Shown here: positions 1-11,800 of the stretch, piece by piece
How positions within the stretch are numbered: the stretch's first letter is position 1
Layout of the letters: each line of letters begins with the position of its first letter
Source: Aporrectodea caliginosa
Lineage: Eukaryota > Annelida > Clitellata > Crassiclitellata > Lumbricidae
Assembly: GCA_020284085.1 (NCBI GenBank)
Contig: JACEVL010000967.1
Location: forward strand, 79,501 to 143,500
Length of the DNA: 64,000 bases
Direction of reading: 5' to 3'
The notes under the pieces: generated by a model
What the model was told of the DNA's origin: nothing
Database searches by the model: none
What the model saw: only the letters and a program-made list of their open reading frames with translations
Program-made: the position numbers and the translations under genes

Positions 1-435
1 TGTGTATACCCTAAGGACACCATGGGTATACCCTAAGGACACCATTCGTATGTACCATAAGGACACCATGCGTGTACCATAAGGACACCATGCGTATACC
101 ATAAGGACACCATGATATTCCCTAAGGACATCACGCGTGTACCCTTAGGACACCATGAGTATGCCCTAAGGACACCATGCGTATGCCATAAGGACACCAT
201 GCGTATGCCCTAAGGACACCATGCGTATACCCTAAGGACACCACGCGTATACCCTAAGGACACCATGCGTATACCCTAAGGACACCATGCGTATACCCTA
301 AGGACACCATGCGTATACCCTAAGGACACCATGCGTATGCCCTAAGGACACCATGCGTATACCTAAGGACACCATGCGTATACCCTAAGGACACCATGCG
401 TATGCCCTAAGGACACCATGCGTATGCCCTAAGCT
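1..435. repeat. 22-bp tandem satellite
   Basis: About 20 head-to-tail copies of a unit close to ATGCGTATACCCTAAGGACACC. Copies differ mainly at the TATACC/TATGCC/TACC segment, and a few units are one or two bases short. The array starts before the window. The unit holds stop codons and is not coding; the constant ATG in each unit is coincidental. Confidence 0.95.
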
Positions 436-804
436 ACAATAACCCCCATGCATCACTGTCTTACTCAACGTTCGCAATATCGTTGTACTCAACTTCCAAC
501 GGTGAAGGTGTCAAATAGTCTGGTGCTTTCCTTACCCATGGGTGTCCGCAGAGGGATGAAGGGCAGCCTAGACATTCTGCACACCGGCTTATAGGAAATT
601 GTATATATGCTACATATTTATTTTCGTGTGTAGGTCCATGCGATAAATGCGTTTGCCTACTGTTGCATTTGATTCTGTGCAGCAAACATTTTTCAAACTG
701 TCTTAAACGCATCTGTTTAGATCACTTGCCAGGCGGTCAGCGTTTTCGTAAGGTATACTTAAAATGCACTGTATTAAGTGTCTCCGTATACATGCATTAT
801 GCGT
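436..804. other. no recognisable feature
   Basis: Unique-looking AT-rich DNA. An 83-codon open frame on the minus strand (461-712) has no family resemblance or splice context and is probably chance. Confidence 0.4.
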
Positions 805-1040
805 TAATAATAATAATAATAATAATATCTTTTCTTTAATTTAGCGCCTGACAAACGCACTGCGATGTACATTTACATGTTATGCAATTGAAACAATCTT
901 AACTAGTTAACTACTAACAGAACAGACAGCCTGTAATACACGGCGCTAATAGCAGCCTACAAAGCAAATCCGCCCTACGGGGCTCGAACTCGGTACCTCT
1001 CGCTCTCTTCGCCAGATGTTATCCAACGCGCCACCGGACC
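805..1040 (-). mobile_element. tRNA-derived SINE with ATT tail, copy 1
   Basis: On the minus strand the head carries a tRNA-like A box near 1023-1033 and a B box GAGTTCGAGCCCC at 979-991. It is followed by a body and a tail of (ATT)n at 805-826. The body is shared with the copies at 1570-1779 and 49170-49424 (key strings: ACAGACAGCCTG, GGCGCTAATAGCAGCC). No folded tRNA body or CCA context supports a functional tRNA. Confidence 0.85.
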
Positions 1041-1189
1041 CCCCCCCCATTAACAGGTGGCTCGAGATTGTCACATCTGCCATAACCACTTGCATCCGAG
1101 TTTAAGGGCAGAGCCACGACGGGACCGCATCCGCCATTGTTTATTTAACTTTCAGAAATCACTTAATTAAATCCAGATGTGGCAGCAAT

Positions 1190-1430
1190 GGTGTGAGATG
1201 TTAACGACTTCGTTTTCTTAGCCTCGGCATATGAAGGCGTTTGGCCAGTCCTCGAGCTTCCTCGCTGCCTAATCTTCCAACCAACAATTTGCGGTCATTG
1301 TACTCGTTTTAAGCCTACAGTCGAGTTCATTATATGGCGCAAGCGAGGCAAAAATCTCCATTGATTTTGGGTTGGAATCAGTGGTTTTCTGTGGAAAGAT
1401 CCACCCACAAACGTTAATCTGATAAATTAG
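1190..1430 (-). mobile_element. second SINE-like family, degraded copy
   Basis: The block ACTTCGTTTTCTTAGCCTC, then CATATGAAGGC and a GTACTCGTT segment, recurs at 31165-31270, 35285-35550 and 54955-55195. The better copies end in a minus-strand tRNA-like head with a B box, so this is read as a degraded minus-strand SINE copy. Bases 1046-1189 show nothing else. Confidence 0.55.
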
Positions 1431-1569
1431 GGATGGTCACCCGCATCCACTTTTACATAGAAATCACTTACAGCGTTTACATTTGTACATAGAAATCGCT
1501 TACAAAATCTGTTGGTCTACAAAGCATACCCTGAGAGCCTACCAGAGAGAGCAAACTGCCTTAGCAAAG

Positions 1570-1779
1570 TAATAATAATATTTTCGTTTCATTGAAACAA
1601 TCCGGTTGACAAACCGCAACCGGTTACAGTGTACAATTATGCAATTGAAACAATACACATTACACAAGAACACAAATGACAGAAGACATAAATCTTAACT
1701 ACTAACAGAACAGACAGCCTGCAATACACGGCGCTAATAGCAGCCTACAAAGCATGTCCGCCCTACGGAGCTCGAACTC
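1570..1779 (-). mobile_element. tRNA-derived SINE with ATT tail, copy 2
   Basis: Same family as 805-1040. It has a short AAT tail at 1571-1580, the shared body, and the start of the B-box region at 1768-1779, where the head is cut off. It carries extra internal sequence compared with copy 1. Confidence 0.8.
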
Positions 1780-3330
1780 CCCTAGTCGTTAGGGGCTTCT
1801 TGCCTTCGGCAATCGCAGCTACGCGCCTGCGGCGCTCGCAATTCCCCCCATTGCCCCCAACCAGACATTTTAGTAGGTACCCCCAACTTCTGAATCGTGG
1901 TTGCGCCCCTGGTCAGCAGATGACTTTCCCAGAAGGTACATTTTGCCGAACTAACGTGCAGAAGCTCCGCGCAGGAGAATCTAGTAGACGATAAAAACCT
2001 ATTAGCTATGTTATTATCACTAGCCGATGAATAAGTTATTAAGCCTGCGCTTAAGCGATATTTCTTTATGCGTCTTTTAGATTTATAGGCCTACACACTT
2101 CTGTTAATGCATACCTTTCTCCGGCAGATATCCTCCTGGTAGCATGGACTGAAAAGAAGACAAACGATTGGATGTGGGAGACTGTTGGAGTAGAAAGTAG
2201 TCTACTCCTCGGATCAATGATTAATCAGGAAGAGGGAGCTTTCATATTTTTTGGGAAGTGCTGCGGAAGAGTGGAGATTGTCTGGAGAGGGAAATCATCC
2301 AAGGCACAGTTCCTGGATGAAGAGCTCAAGGAAGACTTAAAATGGTGTGGATTGATAGCATAAAGTCGTGGACAGGATTATCATTTGACCGGATATTGAA
2401 GGATACAAGAAACGGAAGTGGATGGAGCAGTGGTGGCACTGGTGGCGCTATAGCAGGGAAAGCCAGAGCAAATGCCCTGGTAAAAATACCTTTGCCCTGG
2501 TCGTTGCTCTACCACAAGGCTGCTAGAATTTTTGCCCTGACGAGAATTTATTTGGGGTATTAATCACCCCTGCACTGGTTACTGATATGACTGCCCTGCG
2601 TATACTACTCTGGTTAAAAAATTCTGGCGCCGCCTTTTCGATGGAGTAGAGTTGTTCGCGTTGCGCTCAGTCGTCGGATGGAGGAAGTGCATTGAAGACA
2701 AGACCTTTCTTCATGAAGTAGGACTACCTTGAAGACAAGACAATGCCTTTCTTCATTGTCTCTTCCCAGTGTATCATCGCCTATAGGTTATTTAAGTCCA
2801 AGCATTGTAGCTCAGCCTTCTTTCCTTAAGCTTCGTTACATGCAGCAGCATCGATGGAAAATGTGCAATTTATTTAGGGAAATGAAGAATTAAATATGCA
2901 TTAGGACCCGGGACTATTTTTTACCTCAGACTTTTAGCAGATGAACCTAGCTGTTTGTTAAGATGGATCAGACTTAGATTAAAAAATATTCAACGGCGGC
3001 TTTAATAGCAGGGCGTTAAGACAGACATACAGACACACACGCGCGCACATCCACGCACACCTACATACACGCACGCACATACACACACATACAAACACAC
3101 ACACACACGCGCATAATTTGATGCATCGCGAGCTATATAATTATTCTGAGGCAAGCTGTTGTCAAAGTAAGAGCAGGTCAGATGTTTCTTTTGTCGACCG
3201 AGATCTCAATCCTCGCACATCCACACCTACTGCTCGTCGTCTTAACATGCGTCTCACAAAATGAAGAATCAAATATAATTATGCATTCGAGCGATGTCCG
3301 ATAATTAGGCCTATGTCCCTTCCCAGCGAT
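1780..3330. other. no gene recognised; CA-rich microsatellite
   Basis: Two overlapping small plus-strand frames at 2172-2563 have no recognisable motif. Bases 3025-3115 are an impure (CA)n/(CACG)n microsatellite. The rest is unassigned. Confidence 0.4.
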
Positions 3331-3334
3331 TTAA

Positions 3335-5450
3335 CCCATTAGTGCCTAGCGTCCACGTTTTGGGGACGCCCGCTTGGTCAGAGTTATTTGTAATTTCAAG
3401 TAATATTGAGTGTTACAAGCTATTGCTACCAACAGTCTACTGAATTATCTTTCATTTGGGGTATAATTGGGCAGATATTTCATTGTTTGCGCGTTTTTAT
3501 AGAGATATTAATGGTGAATATATGAATTTTTAAAGTTTTTTAAAGTTATCAATATAAATTTGAGTTATCGTGCAAAAACACGTTGCAATCGAAAATATGA
3601 TTATATCGCTATGTTATTTTGTCTCTTAGCTATCTGCATCTGTTTTTAGAGTGTTGATAGATGTTTGGTTGATTTTTTATTATACCAGAATATACCGTCC
3701 CCATTTTGGGGACGCTAGGCACAAGTGACCCCGTCAACTTCTAAGCTATAATAGGCGACTTTCACTGTTTCTGGAACTACAGTGATATGTGCATATGTGT
3801 TTTCTCAGCATGCCAAGAGCAACCCTACCTGCAAGCCCACATGAAGCCCATTTAGGACCCATATTCCCATATGGGACCCATATGGAGCCCATTTGGGTCC
3901 CATGCAAAACCCAAGTAAATGCTGCTAGGGAAGAGGTATAACTGTCCGTGATATTATCACAATAATTGTGACAATGTGCAATTATTATACTTGAGAATGA
4001 CAAGGACTTCTGGGATGCAAGAATTTGCATATGTCCTCCAAATGATCCAGGGTGTAGTGATGTATTCCGATGGATCCGTGTCAAGAAGCTGGCTTGAGTG
4101 ACCGACGGTCCGACAGTCAACTTGGACCTTGCGACTCTGTTGTTGTCAAGCTTCCAGCTGATGACAAATTCACACTGTAGTTTGACAATTTTTCACCAGG
4201 CTGAATGTGATTGAATTCTGACCAGTAAGAACATCCAGCCACCAGCTAGAGATAATCAACTCAGGACTGCAGTTGTCCCGTGCTGTGGACAAGATCAAAG
4301 AAACAGACCGTGGCACATTTGACTACAGACTGGATTCAGCATCTGGAATAATGGTGACTTGCTGGAACGATAACAGATTGGTGACACTTCCAATTGTCAT
4401 GGCATCGAAACACTGAACACAGTGAAGAGGTGGTCTTGGTCCGAAAGAAAGTTTGTGGACATCGCCCAGGAGGCCAGGAATATGTTATCGACCACACCAA
4501 CAGACACTCAAGAGAACTTGATAAGATGAACCAGAACATCAGCACATGAGAACAGCATATCTGTCAAATCCAGTCATATCCAGAAATGGTGCACGGTAGG
4601 CTCTCGTTGCTTATCTACTGATGTGGCAATACAAAATGCTTGGATCCTATACCAACACACTGATGCAGCTATGCGCCGACCTTGGACCAGTTGGAACTTC
4701 ACTATGCACTGGGTTCTACTAGCAGTAGAGTGTTGAGCTTGCTGCTATTGACCATCCTCTTGGTTGACTAAAAGCTGTTGAAGATCGAGTGCCATCAGAG
4801 ATTCGCACTGATAGAATGAATCGATTCCTTCAGTCTAGTAGTATGCAGTGTCGCTGTGGTGTCTGCTGTCTAAAAGCAAGGAACATTTGCTGCAAATGTG
4901 ACATCGGGACATCCGGACATTCATCAGAATTGTTTCACTATATTCCTCCAGTAGGCAAAAACTGTTATTTAGAACTGCTGTAGAACTGCTATTTCTCTTG
5001 CCATGATAGTCACATAAACAGCCTTTGCAATAATAGTAAGTTTTGTTCCAAAATAATTTCAACAAACCCGCTTGACATACATTATGGTCATCATTATTGT
5101 ACAGTTTTCCTTGATTACTTGACCATTGATCATCATAATTATACCAGACAATGAGTTTGATGTTTGCAGCTCTGTGTTTAGCAACTGGTATGCTTACCTT
5201 TTTGATTACATGCATGAAACCTTAATAGCTGATTAATTTTATGTCAGCCTTGAAATTTCACGTGTACGAACCATACCCATTTGTGCCTAGCGTCCCCAAA
5301 ACGGGGACGGAAAGTAAAAATTGCAAATAAATGGTAAAAACAAATTTTAAGCTGAATAGTGTTTGGCACTGAGTTTCACTAGGTAGAAATAAAGTTATTT
5401 TTATAGCTTTCATGACTGCTGTCAAAAACAAAAATTCAGGCACTAATGGG
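3335..5450 (+). mobile_element. decayed piggyBac-like DNA transposon
   Basis: The left end CCCATTAGTGCC starts right after TTAA (3331-3334), the piggyBac target site. The right end is its inverse, GGCACTAATGGG, at 5439-5450. The GTGCCTAGCGTCC / CGTCCCC...GGGGACG motif recurs in inverted form at about 3700-3725 and 5276-5312, like subterminal repeats. Between them, in shifting plus-strand frames, are transposase relics. At about 4420-4480 reads W-S-W-S-E-R-K-F-V-D-I. At about 4620-4680 reads D-V-A-I-Q-N-A-W-I-L-Y. At about 4840-4920 is a cysteine-rich tail (C-x-C-x2-C ... C-C-K-C-D-I-G) like the piggyBac C-terminal zinc-binding region. Many stops and frameshifts make it dead. The right flank no longer reads TTAA. 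Confidence 0.8.
4160..4983 (+). pseudogene. piggyBac-family transposase remnant
   Basis: This is the coding relic of the element at 3335-5450. The conserved blocks preceding and following the third catalytic region of piggyBac transposases, and the terminal cysteine cluster, are visible in different frames separated by stops and indels. No continuous reading frame over 70 codons survives. Order and orientation match a plus-strand transposase. The N-terminal half is not recognisable. Confidence 0.75.
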
Positions 5451-5575
5451 TGTAGCCTATACACACAGACCTACATATATACTATAGGCTATCATGTCCA
5501 AAAGTTGAATCAAAGTTCTCTGTTACCGTAATTGAGCATAACGAATAGTCTGCTAGCTTCGTACACGAATAAGTT

Positions 5576-5695
5576 GACGGTGAGCAAATGATACAGTAGG
5601 TAGGTCATACAAGCAAAATTTGTTTCATATGCAGGTAAAATTTAACACAGGTCTTTTATTGGATGGATTTGAATGCTGTCACATTTCCAAATCTG
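5576..5695 (+). repeat. dispersed repeat, inverted partner at 9590-9690
   Basis: TGAGCAAATGATAC, then a TTTGTT...ATATGCAG segment, ATTGGATGG and GTGTCACATTTCC-like strings. The same order occurs on the opposite strand at 9590-9690. The family is unidentified. Downstream (5860-5935) is a GCCTAGGGCGCC-type low-copy repeat; the rest up to 6440 is unassigned. Confidence 0.55.
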
Positions 5696-6727
5696 CAAAA
5701 GCTGTAGGCCGAGTTATACATTAAATTGCCAGCTCCAAGCGGGTATAATGGTATACTGAATACTGATAGTGTAGTGATAATTACAGATGCATGTCACATT
5801 GACATGTGACACTACACATGTCACATGTATATATTGAGCGCCTCTGATTGGTGTGCACTGCGCAGGGCCGGCCTTAGGCACAGGCAAAGCAGGCAGTTGC
5901 CTAGGGCGCCACAATCTAGGGGGCGCCATTTTCACAAAAAGTGTGCTTTAACAGTTTTTCACTTTTTAGCCATTTTTCAATTAAAATGATTATTTTCATT
6001 TGAATTCAAAACTTTTGCGTATGGAACAAATTTTGAAAAACAATTATTGGTTTCATTGCACCTTTTCAAGTAGACCTAATTCAATTTCGACACACCACAA
6101 ATTTTATTTTAACCAATATAATATGCAGAGGAATAGAAACGCGTGAAAAAAATTATATACTCGGTTGCATCCTTATCCACAGATGTCGCCCAACTTCAAA
6201 TTTGTCATGCCTGGTTTTTTTAATTTTTGTAGGCAATGTTTTGGTCTGGAAATACAATTATTCGTCAATTTTCCTTCATAAATACAATAAACAGAATGCA
6301 CTTATTATGTACGTCAGAGCTGCCAAAAGCGATGCTTTCCTGTCCGCCAGAGGTTCGCTCTCCAAATCGTCACACAACGTTAAACAGGAAATTTTCTGTC
6401 CTGTGTGTTTTTGATCCTGGGGTCAAAATTAGACCGGTGGATCAGTGCTACCACTCCTTGGGATTTTTCCCGAGATCTTGGGATTATGGGGTCGACTTGG
6501 GATCTGGGGATTTTGCATTGCAATCTTGGGATTTATATCCAAGGCCTACGGACTAGTTTTTACTGGGCTTTCCAACAATGGCATCAAATCAGATTAGCAA
6601 AAACTCGCTCAGTCTTAAAGACGTCTATTATATTTGTAACTTGTAAACATTGTAATTTGTCAAGTTGATGTTAAGCTCCGGTTTTTCCAGTTCTCCGGTT
6701 CTTGGATCGGCATATTTGTGAATAATT

Positions 6728-8285
6728 GTGATTCTTAAAACGCATTTCAATAATATCAATCATACATCACACACAACTCCTCCTAAAACCAACGAATATG
6801 TCTCAATAATCTCCCTTGACTTCTCCAAAGCATTTGACTCTGTTAAGCACTCTGCCCTATTTGACAAAATCTCCACTCTTGATATCCCAGACGAAATCTA
6901 TAACTGGCTAGTTGAATATCATCTTGAACGCTCACACCTCACTGTATTCAAAGTTCACTCTTCATCTCTGCTCAAAATCAATGCTAGTATAGTTCAAGGC
7001 TCTGTCTTAGGACCTACCAATTTCTCCATTACTGGTTCAGACCTGCACCCTGCTCAGCCCCTTAATCTCATGTTCAAATTTGCAGATGACACTTACCTTG
7101 TTACTGGATCCTCTCAAGCTCATACTATTCCATCTGAACTGCATTTAATCTCTACATGGGCTTCTGCCAATAACCTTACCTTAAATAGCTCTAAATCTAA
7201 AGAAATGATCATTTTCCGACCTCGACACCAATTTGAACCTTCTCCTCCATTGCCTGGTATTACCCGAGTTAAAACTTTGAAAATACTGGGTGTCATCCTT
7301 CAAGATAATTTCAAACTCACAGCCCATATAGACCACCTCACAGCTACTTGCTCCTCCTCTTTTTATGCTATCAGAAAACTCAAAACCCATGGCCTTTCCA
7401 GTGTGATTTTCCTTACAGATTTTATTTTAGTTATAGTTATAGTTATAGTTAATGATTTTTATTTTAGTTATAGTTATAGTTATAGTTAGTATTATTTTTT
7501 TAGTTATAGTTATAGTTATAGTTAATGGATTTTTATTTTAGTTAATTTTAGTTACTACTTAGTTACAATAATTAAGTCTATTAGCAAAATTGTGCGTATT
7601 AATACGCTGTTTCACAATTTACTCAGAGCTATGAAAACCTTTGAAGCATGGGTACATTCAGCTTCATCAATACACGAGTTTCCAAAGTAACTGACAAATT
7701 TCACAATAAAAATTTCGCATTTTTCGTTCTCATTTATGTCGAATCGTCCATATTGCACTTCCTATTTTTATTTTTTGTATTAACGAAAATAAAGATGAAT
7801 TTTCGTTAGTGTTATTTTCGTTATAGTTATAGTTATAGTTAATGATATTTTTAGTTATAGTTATAGTTATCGTTAACGAAATCATTTTATTTTCGTTAAC
7901 GAACATTTTCGTTATCGTTATCGTTAACTAAAATCACACTGGGCCTTTCTTCCTCATCCATCCATAATGTAACCAAAGCCACTACCGTTGCTAAACTTCT
8001 ATATGCCTCCCCATCCTGGTGGGGTCTCACCCTGGCTTCCGATAAAGAACGCCTGGAAAAACTCCTAAAAAGAGCCAAGCGCCTAGGATACCTAGAGCAA
8101 TCCTTTCCAACAATCTCTGAACTTGCCAATATAGCCGATGCTAAACTCCTTTTCTCCATATTACACAACCCAAGCATGTACTTCACCAACTCCTACCTCC
8201 ACTCTGACCCCTCTCCTCTCACCAATTAAGACCTAGAGCACACAACCATACTCTCCCACCCAAGGACAACTCTCAATTTATTCCC
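6728..8285 (+). pseudogene. non-LTR retrotransposon reverse transcriptase fragment, interrupted
   Basis: A 5'-truncated reverse transcriptase. The open frame 6728-7489 shows the S-L-D-F-S-K-A-F-D-S-V block, a V-Q-G-S-V-L-G-P block and the F-A-D-D catalytic motif, followed by the L-x-L-N-x-S-K-S thumb region. At 7399 a 543-bp element interrupts it. The frame resumes after 7949 with the usual C-terminal region (K-L-L-Y-A-S-P-S-W-W-G...) and stops at about 8227. A related and shorter fragment lies at 11440-11740. Clade is not certain: Jockey/CR1-type by motif style. Confidence 0.8.
7399..7941. mobile_element. short hAT-like element with GTTATA-repeat interior
   Basis: Terminal inverted repeats are CAGTGTGATTTT and AAAATCACACTG. 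A perfect 8-bp target duplication GGCCTTTC lies at 7391-7398 and 7942-7949. The interior is runs of AGTTAT and CGTTAT hexamers near both ends with AT-rich DNA between. It has no coding capacity and so must be mobilised by another transposase. It sits inside the LINE at 6728-8285, which reads continuously once it is ignored. Confidence 0.92.
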
Positions 8286-8404
8286 AGATCATTATATAAA
8301 AATATTTACTAGTTTATTCTAAAATCTTCTGATGAACTTTAATTATCCATTATCACTCATGTTAGCATTTCTGCGTTTTTGTCAGATTGTTTTCTCAATT
8401 AAAC

Positions 8405-8407
<3 letters not shown>

Positions 8408-8458
<51 letters not shown>
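8408..8458. repeat. (AT)n microsatellite
   Basis: About 25 perfect AT dinucleotides inside the outer hAT-like element. Confidence 0.95.
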
Positions 8459-8460
<2 letters not shown>

Positions 8461-8719
8461 CATAATTATTTCATCACAACTTTTTCCTTTTCAGTAACTT
8501 GGGATTTTTCGGTACATTTTTGGCCAATCTTGGGACTCGTCTGGCAAGATCTTGGGATTTAAGAAAATGGATGGAGAGTGGTATCACTAGACCGGGTGAT
8601 CAACGAAATGTTTACCTATAGTTTACCCTCGGCCCCTTAGTGTCAACTCCGAATTTCAATTGAGGGGCGTCATGTGATAGGGATTTGGTGACTGAATTTC
8701 GTCAAGTTTAGCCGCATAA

Positions 8720-8899
8720 ATGGATGCGACAGCGATAAGGTCGCTGCGGCTCTTTTATAGCACCACGAGGATGATTTTGGGGGTCTTAGTGCTGCTTTGT
8801 TTGGGTTCGTTGTCAGACCCTCATCTCGCGTCTGCAGCCAAACCTCCAAACATTGTTTTCATTTTGACCGATGACCAAGACCTGGAAATTGGCGGAATG
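8720..8899 (+). CDS. GNS: GNS exon 1 (residues 1-60)
   Basis: Encodes the signal segment and the first sulfatase block [12 protein letters not shown], whose paired aspartates bind the active-site metal. The donor is GTTAGT directly after an ATG codon, phase 0. No TATA box or CpG-rich promoter is obvious in the 120 bases upstream, which follow directly on transposon sequence. Confidence 0.95.
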
Positions 8900-11800
8900 G
8901 TTAGTGGGCGTGGTTTTTTTTAGTCACAGACAAATGCGAGTTCGATATAATACAGTGAATTTTTAAGGAGCAGGAAATCCTAAAAATGGCTTTAGTCCAT
9001 TGTAAGGTTATCCCGTAGTTTAGGTTGCTAAATTATTCTAATGTCTTCAATGCCGTACTTGACGTTGGTAAGTAAGCACTCTACCTATGTCCATGATAAC
9101 TATCATCAATCCGTCTTCCATTTCATGGAGAATTATTTTTAATCAATCCAGCTTCCATTTAATGAAAAAAAGGACCCAACTTCTATTTAACCAGAAAAAT
9201 ATTTTTCATCAATGGAACTTTTATTTAAGGAAAGAACTTTTCTCATGGGTCCAGCTTCGACTTACGGAAACAATTATTTTCATTATTCCAGCTTCTATTG
9301 CATCAAAAACTTAGTTTAATCAATCCAGCTTCTATTTACGGTAAAAATTATTTCGATCAATCCAACTTCTATTTAAAGACAGAAATAGTTTAATCAATCC
9401 CACTTCGAGTTTGTGAAACAATTTTTTTCATCAATCCAGCTTCCGTTTCAATTTGACGATATAAAATAATTTAGCAACCTAAACTACGGGTTTACCCATT
9501 GTAATTATATAGCGCCCTGCTGCAGCCTCCTGTTTGTTCTACCAGTTTGGGGACTGACAAAGTATTACTAGGCCTACAGGTGTTGCAGAGTTGGAAATGT
9601 GACACCATCCTAAACCATCCAATACTAGGCCTATATTTTATCTGCATATAAAGAAAATTTTGTTCGTATCATTTGCTCAACTTAGGCAGGAGAGTAGATA
9701 CAACCTACGCTCTAGGCCCCATCCATTCGCCCTTCCAGCCAAAGACAAAAAGAACTTTTTGTCTCGTATGATGTATAAAAACATTTATTAGTTATAAACA
9801 GACAGCTGAAGTAACTAGGTAAAATTTGTTTCATAACTGCTACATCTAGAACAATTATAATTATTGTAACTTGTTGCGTTCTGACAACAATCTTTGATTG
9901 AATAAACGAAAATACAATACAATACAACTTGAACTTATATTTGTATGAAGCTAACAGACTATTTTCGCTGCCAGCAGTGGTTCTAGCATCTGTCAATGTA
10001 CTGCTAAAAGCATCGCCTTCGTTGTATAACAAAGTTAGATGCAGATGATGAAGTAACTTTTATTTTGTTTTTAACTGCAAGGGAGAATTCGCTGAAAGGC
10101 AATGTTGTGTATCTTCGTTTTTTCCTGTTCAAGAAGATTGGTCTATCATTGGGCTTGAACAAAAGTGCCTGTCTGCCATAAACTGGGCTTCACCACTTTA
10201 ATGCACTCTGATAGTAGTGGGCACTGCTCACAGCACAGTGCCACTCTACATGACTGATGGGCTTCACTACATGCCTAACACACTGGTGACCCATTCATCA
10301 CACAGAGACTTGTTTACCCTGAGAACCAGTACTGTTCAATGTAAAATAGGGAACAACCGGGTAGACATTTTCTACCGGGTAGCAAATCCGAGTATTTGGA
10401 TGTACTATTTGCCGGATCCGGGTACGAACCGAGTACCGTTTTTAAAGAAGTTATAGTACGAAGGGCTAGAACAATGACAAGTTGACAACCAATCTCAGCG
10501 CTAAATAGGCTTGTACGATATATGGGTGGCGCGGCGGCGTCATTTGGAATTATAAGTGACCACTGCATGCTACAAATGCATAATATCGCTCGCACTATTG
10601 TTGACACGTCCTTTTATTCAGAAATTTATAGTTACAAATTAATTATACAACTAAACTAATCTTGAGATTGATCGAATAATTCGAATTCCAAAAATTGTAG
10701 GTATTTGCGTGGGTATTATTTGCCGAGGCGAATAGTTCCGAAAAACCCGATATCCGGCCGGGGCAAATGGCCGAAGCGATTTCCGGTTGTTCCCTAATGT
10801 AAAAACTGTTCTTAAATAATTAGTTTAAAAAAGCTGTATTTACTAAAACTAATGAGTAAAACCTTGATTCTTTTATGCAGACGCCTATGGTGAAAGTGAA
10901 GAAACTGATTGGTGATGCTGGAATTAACTTCAAAAATATGGTGAGCAGTGATAATAAAAGTTAGTACTGAATGTGCATCATTATATTTGAAATGGTTTGC
11001 AAAAAGGGCCATATAAAAGTCCACATTCAAACTTATCAACATCATCAACTGACAGTTTTTATGAGTTGATTGATAATATGAGATCCTAAAATGTTATCAA
11101 GGAAGAATTCTATGGACATTTAAAAGTAACAGAAGCATAGTTTAACTTTTTAAATTAATTTGGTTCAATTATCCAATAATCTAAGAATCTGCGTGAATCA
11201 CAAATCATTGCCAGGCTTCAAGTCTAGGGAATTTAGCAACTGATACAGTTGAATGTAGCAATAGATCTAGTTGAATCTAATCATATATGCCGCCATCTAA
11301 TCTTATCTTATCTAAAGATTTCTATAACACCGTTATCATGAAGCACAAGGCCTCTATCAATGGCCGCTTGAAGCGAAATCATAGTCGAGAAGCACAATCC
11401 ATCGGAGAAGCACGATCAAAATCCTGTTAGTCAGCACATCAGAGAATTTACCTATCTCCAATATTGTTAACATCAATGCCAGCATTATTCAGGGTTTGGG
11501 TCTGGGACCTGTTAATGTTACATAACATTATTAAAACTCCTTTTGACTCACCCTTATAGGCTTATTAAATGTGCAGACAACAGCTATCTGCTGGTACCCT
11601 CATCAAACACAGTGGCGGATGAACTCGACCATGTGTCACAATCAACTGCATCCTGTAATTTCAAACTAAACCAAAAGAAGACCTATGAGATGGTGATCAG
11701 ACGGTCGAAAGGGTAGGTTGAGCGTGACAGAATCCCAAGTGTCATCCTGGGATTGATGGGTCTCAAACTTGCATGTACTGAATGTTTACAGAAGTTCAGC

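Larger units (their letters stand above)
6443..8590. mobile_element. outer hAT-like inverted-repeat element (host of nested LINE)
   Basis: The left end CAGTGCTACCACTCC and the right end GGAGAGTGGTATCACTAG are near-inverse, and TTGGGATTT/GATCTTGGGATT strings follow inside both ends. Flanks are ACCGGTGGAT (6433-6442) and ACCGGGTGAT (8591-8600), an imperfect target duplication. The middle is occupied by a LINE fragment, so the original element was probably a few hundred bases long. Confidence 0.55.

Noticed and set aside
1..435. CRISPR-like regular repeats
   Set aside because: Units are contiguous with no unique spacers, and the setting is eukaryotic with introns; it is a satellite.
979..1040. 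Stand-alone tRNA gene on the minus strand
   Set aside because: The head has A and B boxes but is fused to a conserved SINE body with ATT tail shared by two other copies.
6405..6668. 87-codon plus-strand ORF
   Set aside because: Lies across the end of a hAT-like element and reads its TTGGGATT repeats; no coding features.
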